DNA of 64,000 nt from Undaria pinnatifida (lineage: Eukaryota; Sar; Phaeophyceae; Laminariales; Alariaceae): contig JABAKD010000019.1 of NCBI GenBank assembly GCA_012845835.1, forward strand, positions 3,309,032 through 3,373,031, read 5' to 3'. Numbering within the stretch: the first letter of the stretch is position 1; the number at the start of each line of letters is the position of its first letter. Of the stretch, positions 11,866 to 21,373 are shown in pieces. The notes beneath the pieces are model-generated. The model saw only the letters and a program-made list of their open reading frames with translations. It made no database searches and was not told the origin of the DNA. The position numbers and the translations under genes are program-made.

Positions 11866-12037
11866 AGTTGCTTTTGAATGGTACAGAACGGAGTACCGGC
11901 ATCGTGTTTAAAACTCATTGCAAAGTCGGCTGAGTTCGATCAAGTTGATGAACGACCAAAACTGATAGATGCACATCTTTGCAAACCGCGTGATACGTCC
12001 GCCGCGTGTTTTCTATCTGTAAACAACCTTGCGCGTG

Positions 12038-12718
12038 TTACACCAAAATGTGGAACACGCTCGCAAAACAGGCTACAATGATGTACCAGGTACCTCGTAC
12101 TTGTATACCTGGTAGTCGCGAAAAACGTACCAAGCGCTTCTTGATGGAGCAATCTCTCTCCTCGAGGAAGTTGAGCAAGAACGACCGGATTGAGGCCACC
12201 TTCTTCCGATCCTCCTCCATCAGCTTCGCCGACTTGCTTAGCTGTGTTCCGTCTAAACCCTCGGCCCTACCCGCCTCTTCCGAAATAAAGTCATCGTCAG
12301 CCCACGCCTGTCTATCCTCAGCATTTTTTCTGCCAGACCTTCTGCTCGCGGCCATTGCTTTTCTGAAAGGTGACTCTTTTTCCCCAGCATGAATGTAAGG
12401 TAGTCGCTGGGTATGGGATGCACCAGATGTTCTGGGCCTGAGTGGTCGCGTTAGACCGAGTTCGTCGGCGGTTGCGCTCCTCTTGTCGTTGTCGTTGTTG
12501 TCGCTGCTGTCGCTGTCGCTATCGCTGTTGCTGTTGTTCTTGCTGCTTGGAGGGTAAGGCGGGAGAATACACGGCGTTGATGGCAATGTTGACGATGACG
12601 ACGACGTTCTGGGTCGCTTCCGCGATTTTGACCCGATCGACGTGAGCGGAGGGGACCGGGGACCGTAGTTGAGCTCATCTCGTTCATCTTTCAGGCGGAC
12701 GAGGCCCACAGCGGTCAT
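12038..12718 (-). CDS. hypothetical Ser/Asp-rich nuclear-like protein (probable single or first exon)
   Basis: ATG-initiated frame of 226 codons, unrecognised. The N-terminal third has a basic Ser-rich patch (SKSRKRPRTSSSSSTLPS) and a central acidic stretch with alternating Ser, Asp and Asn from trinucleotide expansion. The C-terminal half is charged and helical (WADDDFISEEAGRAEGLDG and FLLNFLEERDCSIKKRL). The basic clusters would suit a nuclear protein. A good donor (CCAG|GTATAC, exon end 12109) lies before the frame closes, so the last ~24 residues may be intronic. It sits 173 bp from the LTR element and could be host gene or transposon cargo. Coding status rests on length and composition. 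Confidence 0.38.
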   Translation of the reverse strand: MTAVGLVRLKDERDELNYGPRSPPLTSIGSKSRKRPRTSSSSSTLPSTPCILPPYPPSSKNNSNSDSDSDSSDNNDNDKRSATADELGLTRPLRPRTSGASHTQRLPYIHAGEKESPFRKAMAASRRSGRKNAEDRQAWADDDFISEEAGRAEGLDGTQLSKSAKLMEEDRKKVASIRSFLLNFLEERDCSIKKRLVRFSRLPGIQVRGTWYIIVACFASVFHILV

Positions 12719-13407
12719 TGCACGGTGTGCTCTGCAGTTTGAGCTCTGCGCTCTGTAGTACGTGGTGTTGCCGTGCTAGCTTAGCTTTAGGCCTGTTCAA
12801 GGCTTGTTGGCTTTGCCGTAGAACATTTAAAGCGGTACTAATCTCGCCGCGTTGGTTTGTTTGAAATTGAGAAGGCTAAGTTCAAGCGGGGCAATTGCGC
12901 ACGTGTCCCCGTGTGGAATGAACACACACTACATCGCACGCTGCTTACGAACCGCGTGCACACCCCATGGCGCAGAGACGGGCACGAACGTCTGCACCTG
13001 CATTTTTGCTCGCCCTTCTGTCGGCCGGATGCCTGCACCAGGCAAGGTCCTGGGGTGTGCCTTTTGGCTTTCCCAGTGCATCATCGTGGAGCAGAGTTTT
13101 TTTGTCTTCAGGTATGTCATGTGTGTGTACTAGAGCTGCTACCTGGACACGATGTAGATTTGACACTCGACTGTTTGTGCCCGATTGCTTCGATAGCACG
13201 CACATTGCAGAGGGAACAATCATCTGCGTGGTTGGACTTAGCAATAGGCGTTCCACAGCAGCAGCCTTTTTTTAGCAGTACCCCGAGCGATGATGCGCCC
13301 AGCACCGAGATGAAGACAAGCGTAAATTGGCGAGAAGTTGAGAGCATTCTATTTTTAAGTTACTTCAAGTGCTCTTGGTGGCTTGGACACCGTTCTTCGT
13401 CACATGG
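12719..13407. other. intergenic, nothing recognised
   Basis: Only frames lacking an ATG start or family resemblance are present. This stretch would hold the promoter of the minus-strand ORF ending at 12718. Confidence 0.35.
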
Positions 13408-14357
13408 TGTTCCTGATGAGTACGTACACCAAAACACCCCACCTGGTACATGACTTGTGCGTTTTTTTATTGGTATTTTGAATCATGAGTACAAAGTACA
13501 ACCAGCGTACACAATAGATTAGACCGAACAACGGCACATGTCCCAAGTGCCCGGTATCGCTCACCATGTCAGTGTCACAGTTCATAGGTTAGTGGACAAT
13601 TACTCGGCCGATCCCCTAGTAAAGCGCTCGGCCGCTTGCATATCATGACCGTGTGTGCGTTGAAACTCATAAACCAATACCGCGAATCGCGCGGGGGGGG
13701 GGGCGGAGGAGGGGCGGAATGCCGCCTGCTGGCCTGCAAGGCCAGCTTGTTGTGTTGATATTTGCTGTACCTGGCGCGGCCTAGTGAAGAAAAAGGTTGT
13801 GATGTTTGGCTTGCAACTGCTTCAGAAGCCTCGATGCGTTGCTTGTGCCGCAATGCCCTCTTTCGTGTTGACGTTTGCAGTACAGCAACAGCAGTGTCGA
13901 CGTTAATTTCGGTGGACGTGCTCGTATTATATGCATTCATTCCTCCCCCCCCCCCCCCCCAACGCCCCCTCCTTCCCCACCACCCGCGCCATTGCCTAGA
14001 CCTAGTACCACGCGTAAAGCAAACCCCTACATCTATGCGAACTTAAGATGTTTGTATAGAAACCCTTTCTGCGCCCCCCCCCTCCCCTTTCCCCCCCACC
14101 CCCACCCCAACCTCCTCCAACGCTCCGCCCTCTCCTCACTGGTTGTACGACTTACAGGGTAGGATTTATAGTTTTGTATTTTGCTTTCGAAGTTGTATCA
14201 TATTATTGCGCACCCCCCCCTCGGAGCACGGGGGGGCGGAGAGAGGGACAGGCCCCCGGGGCTGCTCCAACAGCAACCCCACGCTATCGTCCGTAACCCT
14301 GAGTCAAGTTCCATCCCAACTGGCACTGTCGAGCTTTCGACGCCAGCCTCCTCCACT
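13408..14357 (-). mobile_element. YR-retrotransposon fragment: right end (X) joined head-to-tail to left end (Y)
   Basis: 13408-14174 (segment X) is a near-identical direct copy of 19830-20598, differing mainly in lengths of C and G runs. 14173-14357 (segment Y) is a near-identical copy of 15227-15408. In the full element Y and X are its two outer ends; here they touch at 14172-14176 with only T residues between. This is the join expected from a circular copy of the element, or the internal core of the split direct repeats of PAT/Kangaroo-type elements. There is no coding sequence apart from the first codons of the gag-like frame. Confidence 0.7.
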
Positions 14358-15226
14358 GAGAGACTCAAAATAAACATGGTACTCAGCACAAACACAAACG
14401 GGCACATGTAACGCCAATATCATATAGTAAAGGAGTACCATAATATATAAATGACGCCCGTATACATATGTAATTCACGGCCCAAGACGCACTATTACGG
14501 ACAAACTCTCTCCTGCAGTTTAAGATTGCGCCAATACCGAGCTAAGTGTGGGACCAAACCACTGCGCCTGCTCATTAGCATTCGTCATCACACCACATCT
14601 GCACAGCATAGTGCAAATTCCATACGGGGAAGAATGGACGCACCTCCAGCGTGGAGACATGCGTGCATGTTCGCGAATCACGGTAGCAAACCGACATCGC
14701 ACCAACGCCTGCATTGCACAATGCAGCTCCCCGAAGGAGAAAAAATAAAAAATAAAAAATAGGAAGGGCGCACCTCCAGCTTGGAGACGTGCGCGCGCTA
14801 CTCTGATGACACAAACAGGACTCCTGAGCACCACACGTAAATAAAAATTAAACGCGCAATCTACGACACCCGGGCGGCTGGATACCGCCCCCTAGTTACG
14901 TGTATCTAACAGCAACGAACACTCTCCCGCGTTGCTGCGACCGTCTCAGTCCCCTTCCACTGACGCCCTCAAAAGCACGGGCGGGTGGGTGGGAAATCAG
15001 CCAGTCTATCACACCTTGACCTTGTCTTGCTGACGATGCTCCTCTCTTCTCTGCGTGCTTCGCTTGCTAATCAGCAACACGACAAACTGATCCAAGGTTC
15101 CCTTTGCTATACCAGGACAAGTACAAGTAACCACCCGCGTTGATCTCATTGGTCAACGTGCAGTAACCCCAAACTTCTTCCGTACATACAAAACCCTTAT
15201 TTTCTCGTGCCTCGATAATAATACGC
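14358..15226. other. segment between the two Y repeats
   Basis: No ORF of note. It holds a short imperfect duplication (cgcacctccagcgtggagac near 14639 and cgcacctccagcttggagac near 14769), with the minus-strand equivalents giving short meaningless frames. It does not match either flank of the YR element, so it is probably pre-existing host DNA between two insertions. Confidence 0.4.
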
Positions 15227-15560
15227 TTTGTATTTTGCTTTCGAAGTTGTATCATATTATTGCGCACCCCCCCCTCGGAGCACGGGGGGGCGGAGAGAGG
15301 GACAGGCCCCCGGGGCTGCTCCAACAGCAACCCCACGCTATCGTCCGTAACCCTGAGTCAAGTTCCATCCCAACTGGCACTGTCGAGCTTTCGACGCCAG
15401 CCTCCACTAATGGTATTTGGCTCAGCTTACGGACGCATTGCGTCCCTTCCCTACCCCCTTTGCTGTACCCCTAGGGTGCGCACGTCAAGATCCAACTTCT
15501 TTCTATCCGCTTGGCACAAATGATGAGGCTGCGTACCAGCTGAAATAGTTACGTCGACTT

Positions 15561-16679
15561 CTATCCCTCCAGCTTTGGAATGGGGTTAACTTGCCCCCAA
15601 TCCGTACCCTGCCCCGGCTGGATCCCGTTACCCATCCCCTCCTGGGCCATTAAATTTGCTACCCGGCTGGCATCCTTCCCGTGGCTACGAACGTACGCCT
15701 TATAAGCATCAGACGCCCACCGACCCTCCCGTTGCAACGTCTCTGGGGAGGCACCCCCTGCCGATAAGTGCGTTGCGCCCCCAATCCTAAGGGAGTGCAA
15801 GGCGTACTCATCCGCCCGCACGCCCGCCAACGCAACCACTTCTCGCAGGGCTACCGTCGCTTGTTGTTTCGTCCACATAGACCATCTACCACCACCACTG
15901 CCGTACGCTACGAGGGGCGCCGACGAAGGCAAAAACAAATAACAAGACATCAACTCGAGCATAAGATCGACAGCACCGCCACCAGCCCCTACGGGCCTTG
16001 GTGAACCAACCCGAACGCGCGAAATAACCGCCCCTTTTCGCAACTGGTCGCCCTTAGACCCACGGAATCGAACCTCGACGCGGTCGGCTGTTGACCATTG
16101 CGCCACCCCCAACTGTACCCGACCGCGAAAGAAAGCCACGTCTGCCCGCCGTAAACAATACGTTTCGTGGATGCGCGACCGGGTTTCCGCGAACATTTCG
16201 GACGCGCGGGTCAAAAAACAAAACGACGCACACAACGCAAGCCACAACACGCGTCCCCCGTTACGCCAGGCAGGGATTAAAGTTTCGCCAGCAAGCAACA
16301 TAGCCCATGACACTGGCCGACGCACGGTCGCCTGATTACCCACTTCGGCATGCGAGCGCGCCGCACCTTTGAGGGCGCTCGCGATGACGGGGTGAGTAGT
16401 GTCGAGCTCGAAACCGCGTGAAATGCGATGAAAAAACTTTATGGCCGACAAATGGCTTTCGATAGTCGCCGAGCGCAATTTCTTCGTAGCGAACGCGTAT
16501 GCTACGTATTCGAACAAATGCCACACGTTAGTCATATCGTCAATGCCGCGATCAAGAAATACGGGAACACCAGAACGTACCCGAAAGTCTACCCATGCTC
16601 CAAAATGCCCCAAATAAGCTCGTTCAGTCGAGGCCGCAACGGCGTGCCGCACGAGTCCGAGGCCAACACCGAAGTACAT
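15561..16679 (-). CDS. tyrosine recombinase of the YR retrotransposon
   Basis: A 372-residue frame from ATG 16679; a GTG start at 16718 would add 13 residues. The N-terminal half resembles a SAM-like core-binding domain (STERAYLGHFGAWVDF, then SHLSAIKFFHR). The C-terminal half has the catalytic pattern: Arg in CFLTRASEM, the H-x-x-R box in YALHSLRIGGATHLSAGG and the nucleophile region RWASDAYKAYVR. These are the R..HxxR..Y residues of phage-integrase-family recombinases. It would insert a circular cDNA into the genome. The frame overlaps the end of the RT ORF by about 90-130 bp in another register, so translation probably needs frameshifting, reinitiation or a separate mRNA. It ends about 150 bp before the Y segment. 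Confidence 0.9.
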   Translation of the reverse strand: MYFGVGLGLVRHAVAASTERAYLGHFGAWVDFRVRSGVPVFLDRGIDDMTNVWHLFEYVAYAFATKKLRSATIESHLSAIKFFHRISRGFELDTTHPVIASALKGAARSHAEVGNQATVRRPVSWAMLLAGETLIPAWRNGGRVLWLALCASFCFLTRASEMFAETRSRIHETYCLRRADVAFFRGRVQLGVAQWSTADRVEVRFRGSKGDQLRKGAVISRVRVGSPRPVGAGGGAVDLMLELMSCYLFLPSSAPLVAYGSGGGRWSMWTKQQATVALREVVALAGVRADEYALHSLRIGGATHLSAGGASPETLQREGRWASDAYKAYVRSHGKDASRVANLMAQEGMGNGIQPGQGTDWGQVNPIPKLEG

Positions 16680-19225
16680 AGAGAAATGCCGATGGTCCCC
16701 AGTTCCCGAACCTGCCACGGGATGTTGGGACGAACGGCGCGCAAATTATCAAGAACGGAGCCGCGATCCCAGCGAGAGATACCATCGGCGGCCTCGTTGT
16801 GGACACCACGCACATGCGTGGCCTCGAAATGCCATCCGGATGACACTTCGAGAACGCCGAGAAGACGCATGAGGGCACCGGAACGCGGTTCCAGCCCCCC
16901 CCGACACCGCCGCACCCAATGCACGGCGGCCTCGTTGTCTCCCCGCAGCAAAACACAATCTCCCGTCGCTGACGGTCGATCGGCACACGAAGACACTAGT
17001 ACAAAGGCCGACACAACCATGCCCAAAAGTTCAAGCACGTTGATCGATAAGTCGTCCACCCCGCGGACGAACTTACTCGAGCCGCAAAACCGCGACTGTT
17101 CCAGGGCTGTGAGATCATAGCGCCAGTAAACACCGGTTTCGAGACAATATCCCCCGACGGCGGTTTTGGACGCGTCCGAGAACAACGTACGTTGTGCCGG
17201 GCGCTCCAACAAATTATACATCGGCGCCGACAGCACCCCGCCGCGCGCGTCAAGACCTTTGTCCACAAACCACCGCCAGAACTCGAGATCCGCATGGAAC
17301 TCGGGCCCAAGGGCCACACGCCGCCCCGGATTGGCCATTCGGCCAGCGAATTGATCACCGGCAGCGATGCGCGGCATCCCAACCGAAGCCAACAAACGAT
17401 GCACGAAGAAAGAACCGGGACGAACTGCAAACGAGATGTGCATGAGGAAGCCCGCCAACTGCGACACCTGCTTCGCTGAAGCATGGTTGCGAGTCGAGGG
17501 CCACTCCGCTAAAAGCACGCGCAACTTGAGGCGCTTATGTGGCGGTGCCGTCACCGTAAGCGCCTCTGTATCCACCAACCAGCCCAGCACCTCGAGACGC
17601 GTGTCCCAGTTAGTGATTTTGCTGGCGGACAACAGCGGAGGGTCGGACGCGCCACGTACGCCCAACAAGCGAAAATGGTCCGACGCCAATGACTGCACAG
17701 CCCGCATACAGCGACGACCGTCCGGCCACCACTGAACCTCGACAAGAATGCCATCGTCTACGTAGTACCGCACGAAAAAACGACTCCCGGCGTAGCCGCC
17801 GCTACCGGATACGGTTCGACAATCGCGAGGGAGGGACGTCACTGAACCCCCCCGCGGCGGGGCAAGACGCACGTGTCCGACGGCAGCCGCCCCTTGTGGG
17901 GAAACAGCCGCATTTTGAAACGTAGAGTGGGTGTGGGAATGTTCCAGCGCAGACGCCATTAGCCCCCAGAACCCGGGACTATTACGCCACCCGAATTGCA
18001 AGCGAAGATCCACAACTACGTATTCGCCCATCGCGTACCCAAACACCGGCGCCCCTACCGGGTCAACTAAAACTTGACGATAGGCGTCTTTCACGTCAAC
18101 GCGGCAGAGGACGATTCGAGCTGTGGGACCGTGCAACTGCCGCAAAAACAACACCCTTAACAACACATCCCGAAATACATGACCGAGCTCGCAGGAGGGG
18201 GCGGAGGAAAAATCGGTATCGTCGTTAACGCTGGAGTGGCCGCCCGCGCGCGCAAATGTGAGATCGTGGATGATGCGAAACTTAGGCTTAAGCACGACGG
18301 CCAATGGCGAAACACGTAAACCCGGAATATCGGCGGCGGAACTTAACTTGAACACCAAAGCCCGACCGTGCCCAACGTCAGAACATATCTTTTGGTGAAC
18401 AGCAACGGCATGGGGGGCGACGCTCGGGTGGTTACCGTATGCAAGCTCCGCAGCCAGATTACCCCCCCGCGCAACACACACCGGGGAACCCGGTGCCAAG
18501 ACGCGGAGCAGCTGGTCAACACGAGGGAAGTTCTTGACGGTACCAAACCAATGACGAACGATGTGAGGATGAATATGGGGGGCAATGCGATCGGATCCGA
18601 CAGCGGACGTAAACAATTTAACACTGCCGGCACAAGCATGCAAAAGAGACGACCCCGCACTGGCAACCACATCGAGATTCGCGGAACCTGTTGACGATAC
18701 CGACCGCAATACGCTATCCTGCGCGACGCGCCACGCCTCAACCGCCGAATCCAACTGCGCGTGCGCGCGCTCGCCGTCGGTCGAGCCGTGCCCGCACCCC
18801 CATCCACAACCCGAAAGTCGCATACGTTCGCTATGATTAACTGTGTCTCCGCGCGCGCCCGAGACACCTGTTCCTACAATGCGCGCCGAAACTACCGTAC
18901 ACGCCCGCGCGCGCTCCCCGTGGTCACCTCTATTTCCGAATATGACGGATCCCGGAGCAACAGGTACACGCTCTCGCCCAACGCCGCCTTCGCTCGCCAG
19001 CGCCTCCAACGCCCGCCCCCGCAACCCGCCCGGGACTCCACGGGCTGCGGGTACGGTCGGCGCTCCGTCAACGCCGACCGTTGACGCAACCCCCCCATCA
19101 ACCGCCAACGTCGCCGCCGCGCCCCCCGAGGCTGGACCCAAAACGCGGCCGCCACTCTCCATTGTTGACGCAGCCGCTACCTCCACCGCCGGCGCAGCAG
19201 ATGTGCCCGCAAAGGTTGGCCCCAC
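16589..19225 (-). CDS. reverse transcriptase-RNase H polyprotein of the YR retrotransposon
   Basis: Open for 878 codons; the first in-frame ATG is about 20 codons in. Residues 1-200 are low-complexity Gly/Ala-rich. RT motifs follow: FRIIHDLTFA (about 318), RVDVKDAYRQV (about 375), FGWRNSPGFWG (about 412) and the catalytic RYYVDDGI (about 488). The RNase H domain shows LFSDASKTAVGG, the conserved INVLELLGM, LLRGDNEAAVHW and VHNEAADGISRW, supplying the D-E-D-D type acidic residues. The order RT then RNase H with no integrase agrees with DIRS-type pol. It lies in the same frame as the upstream gag-like ORF, separated by a single TGA at 19249-19247. Confidence 0.93.
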   Translation of the reverse strand: MGPTFAGTSAAPAVEVAAASTMESGGRVLGPASGGAAATLAVDGGVASTVGVDGAPTVPAARGVPGGLRGRALEALASEGGVGRERVPVAPGSVIFGNRGDHGERARACTVVSARIVGTGVSGARGDTVNHSERMRLSGCGWGCGHGSTDGERAHAQLDSAVEAWRVAQDSVLRSVSSTGSANLDVVASAGSSLLHACAGSVKLFTSAVGSDRIAPHIHPHIVRHWFGTVKNFPRVDQLLRVLAPGSPVCVARGGNLAAELAYGNHPSVAPHAVAVHQKICSDVGHGRALVFKLSSAADIPGLRVSPLAVVLKPKFRIIHDLTFARAGGHSSVNDDTDFSSAPSCELGHVFRDVLLRVLFLRQLHGPTARIVLCRVDVKDAYRQVLVDPVGAPVFGYAMGEYVVVDLRLQFGWRNSPGFWGLMASALEHSHTHSTFQNAAVSPQGAAAVGHVRLAPPRGGSVTSLPRDCRTVSGSGGYAGSRFFVRYYVDDGILVEVQWWPDGRRCMRAVQSLASDHFRLLGVRGASDPPLLSASKITNWDTRLEVLGWLVDTEALTVTAPPHKRLKLRVLLAEWPSTRNHASAKQVSQLAGFLMHISFAVRPGSFFVHRLLASVGMPRIAAGDQFAGRMANPGRRVALGPEFHADLEFWRWFVDKGLDARGGVLSAPMYNLLERPAQRTLFSDASKTAVGGYCLETGVYWRYDLTALEQSRFCGSSKFVRGVDDLSINVLELLGMVVSAFVLVSSCADRPSATGDCVLLRGDNEAAVHWVRRCRGGLEPRSGALMRLLGVLEVSSGWHFEATHVRGVHNEAADGISRWDRGSVLDNLRAVRPNIPWQVRELGTIGISLCTSVLASDSCGTPLRPRLNELIWGILEHG

Positions 19226-19246
19226 CAGGCGGCAAGGCCCGTGTCT

Positions 19247-19873
19247 TCATACCGAACCAGAACCAGCGCCTCTGCCCCCCTCGCCCCCCCTGCTGCCCCC
19301 CGCGGGGAGGACCGGCCGCAACGACAACGCCCGCGACCCTCCGCCCGCCGCTACGCTTCCACCGCCTTCCTCTCTGCGAGCGGGTGGAGATGGCGAGGAC
19401 GCCGAGGCCGCGGGGGCCTCGTGCAGAAACTTACACGGAGACCAATTGCATTTACCGGTGCGCGCAAACATTCGGCACACCTGGGGGAGACTTGAGCTGG
19501 CCTTTCCCTTAGACCCGGGCGACCCAGCGGGGGGAGCGGTTGCCTTCCGCTTGGTGGGCCTGTCTGCGCCGGAACCGATGCTACTGAGTACGAGCCGGAG
19601 AACCTCCCCCCCGCCGCGGCAAAATTCGAGAGTGCGCACGAAGGCGGGCACGGGTGGGGGGTCGAACGCCGTGCCAGCTGGGGGAGGGACAATAGCAGGG
19701 GAAGACCGCTGCGCAGCACGCATGAGCTCACTCACCCACAAAGCGATGTCGCGATTAACCATGTCACATAGCACCGCATGCGCTTCTGGGACGGACAGCA
19801 TGCTATAGTTGCTGAAGGTGTGCGCGCGCTGTTCCTGATGAGTACGTACACCAAAACACCCCACCTGGTACAT
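19247..19873 (-). CDS. gag-like ORF with CCCH zinc finger, YR retrotransposon
   Basis: A 208-residue frame from ATG 19873; MLSV about 24 codons downstream is an alternative start. The middle is Pro-rich and basic (PTKRKATAPP). Residues about 133-151 form a C-x8-C-x4-C-x3-H finger (CRMFARTGKCNWSPCKFLH), close to the CCCH RNA-binding class rather than the CCHC knuckle usual in retroviral gag. A Gly/Ser-rich tail follows. The first ~14 codons lie within terminal segment X, so the left-hand fragment at 13408 keeps the start but not the body. It probably packages the RNA; that is inference from position and finger. Confidence 0.75.
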   Translation of the reverse strand: MYQVGCFGVRTHQEQRAHTFSNYSMLSVPEAHAVLCDMVNRDIALWVSELMRAAQRSSPAIVPPPAGTAFDPPPVPAFVRTLEFCRGGGEVLRLVLSSIGSGADRPTKRKATAPPAGSPGSKGKASSSLPQVCRMFARTGKCNWSPCKFLHEAPAASASSPSPPARREEGGGSVAAGGGSRALSLRPVLPAGGSRGGEGGRGAGSGSV

Positions 19874-20598
19874 GACTTGTGCGTTTTTTTATTGGTATTT
19901 TGAATCATGAGTACAAAGTACAACCAGCGTACACAATAGATTAGACCGAACAACGGCACATGTCCCAAGTGCCCGGTATCGCTCACCATGTCAGTGTCAC
20001 AGTTCATAGGTTAGTGGACAATTACTCGGCCGATCCCCTAGTAAAGCGCTCGGCCGCTTGCATATCATGACCGTGTGTGCGTTGAAACTCATAAACCAAT
20101 ACCGCGAATCGCGCGGGGGGGGGGGGCGGAGGAGGGGCGGAATGCCGCCTGCTGGCCTGCAAGGCCAGCTTGTTGTGTTGATATTTGCTGTACCTGGCGC
20201 GGCCTAGTGAAGAAAAAGGTTGTGATGTTTGGCTTGCAACTGCTTCAGAAGCCTCGATGCGTTGCTTGTGCCGCAATGCCCTCTTTCGTGTTGACGTTTG
20301 CAGTACAGCAACAGCAGTGTCGACGTTAATTTCGGTGGACGTGCTCGTATTATATGCATTCATTCCTCCCCCCCCCCCCCCCCCAACGCCCCCTCCTTCC
20401 CCACCACCCGCGCCATTGCCTAGACCTAGTACCACGCGTAAAGCAAACCCCTACATCTATGCGAACTTAAGATGTTTGTATAGAAACCCTTTCTGCGCCC
20501 CCCCCCTCCCCTTTCCCCCCCACCCCCACCCCAACCTCCTCCAACGCTCCGCCCTCTCCTCACTGGTTGTACGACTTACAGGGTAGGATTTATAGTTT
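19830..20598 (-). repeat. terminal segment X of the YR element (second copy of 13408-14174)
   Basis: A 769-bp near-identical direct copy of 13408-14174 with long G (20115) and C (20367) runs. It holds the presumed promoter/leader of the element, the gag-like start codon, and the outer end ...tttatagttt. Just outside, the words ttatagtttcc and cgcacaga recur at 20768-20793, so the flank may derive from an older related element. Confidence 0.8.
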
Positions 20599-21373
20599 CC
20601 ACGCACAGATTGAGCTCCCTCCCCCCCCTCGTGATCATACCCAGGCCCCCACGTCCGTAAAAACTCCTCCCTCCCCTCACCGGTTATTCGACTGAAAGGA
20701 TTCACTTGATAAACTGATGCATTTCCTTCCACAGCAGTCAGATTTTGTCCCCCTCAAAGACGGGTTTTATAGTTTCCGCGCACAGACTGACTAACATCAC
20801 CCTGTTGACCCTGATAGCAACACTGTAGTTGCAAGAAGAGTCGCCGACCTATATCCTTCATGAGGACACACAACCCGTAATACGCGCGATCGGAGTATCA
20901 CACACAGCTTGCAAAGATGAGTTTCGACGAAATCCTCGATCTCACATCTGGAGTGTTTTTTTAGTTTTTGTAATACATACAACAAGCGTAAACACGTTAG
21001 TTATTTGTGTACGATGCGAGCAAAATACAGTACGCGACAGCACTTCATTCAGATTTTGGCAGTTAAGAACTTCAGGCTCGAGTTCAAGGCGAAATTAAGA
21101 GCATGGCCTCTTTTTTACTGACAATGGTGTAGGACACACCCTGCCTTTCTTGACATAACCATTCCAGCCTGGCCAGAAATAAGAGATACGTCGTAGCTCT
21201 ATAGCCGTTTCTCCCGTCAGGTATTATATCGCGTCATGCACCGGTATTGTATACCTGTGCCGGTTACGAGAGAGAGCGAGGGGTAGTTAGACAGACGGAG
21301 GGACGGAACAGACAAACAAACACATACACGATCACACAAACAAACAAACCATCTAACAATCACACAACCAACC
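20599..21373. other. spacer with older repeat remnants, probable promoter side of the ABC1-kinase gene
   Basis: 20599-20795 looks like a diverged repeat of the end of segment X. 20885-20975 (cttgcaaagatgagtttcga and following) matches 40300-40375 in order, a dispersed repeat D3. 21280-21373 is rich in acaaac words and is probably the 5' leader of the next gene. Confidence 0.45.

Larger units (their letters stand above)
15227..20598 (-). mobile_element. tyrosine-recombinase (DIRS/PAT-like) retrotransposon
   Basis: A 5.37-kb unit transcribed on the minus strand. In order it carries a left terminal segment X with the gag-like start, a CCCH-finger gag-like ORF, an RT-RNase H ORF, a tyrosine recombinase ORF and the Y segment. 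It has recombinase instead of integrase, and RT fused to RNase H without an aspartic protease. This is the hallmark of the DIRS order. I see no adenine-methyltransferase domain (typical of DIRS1) and no hydrolase domain (typical of many Ngaro), which fits PAT/Kangaroo-like elements better. Both outer ends carry TTT on the plus strand (15227-15229 and 20596-20598). No target duplication is evident, as expected for recombinase-mediated insertion. The frames are long and the catalytic motifs are visible. Confidence 0.88.

Noticed and set aside
12857-13453. 198-codon plus-strand ORF
   Set aside because: No ATG start, runs into segment X of the YR element and resembles no family.
14173-15408. Y-spacer-Y as an LTR element with 185-bp LTRs
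   Set aside because: Y lacks clean TG..CA ends and a target duplication, and Y is an end of the adjacent YR element.
16428-17120. 230-codon plus-strand ORF
   Set aside because: Antisense shadow of the RT/recombinase overlap.
18843-19808. 321-codon plus-strand ORF
   Set aside because: Antisense shadow of the GC-rich gag-like and RT frames of the YR element.
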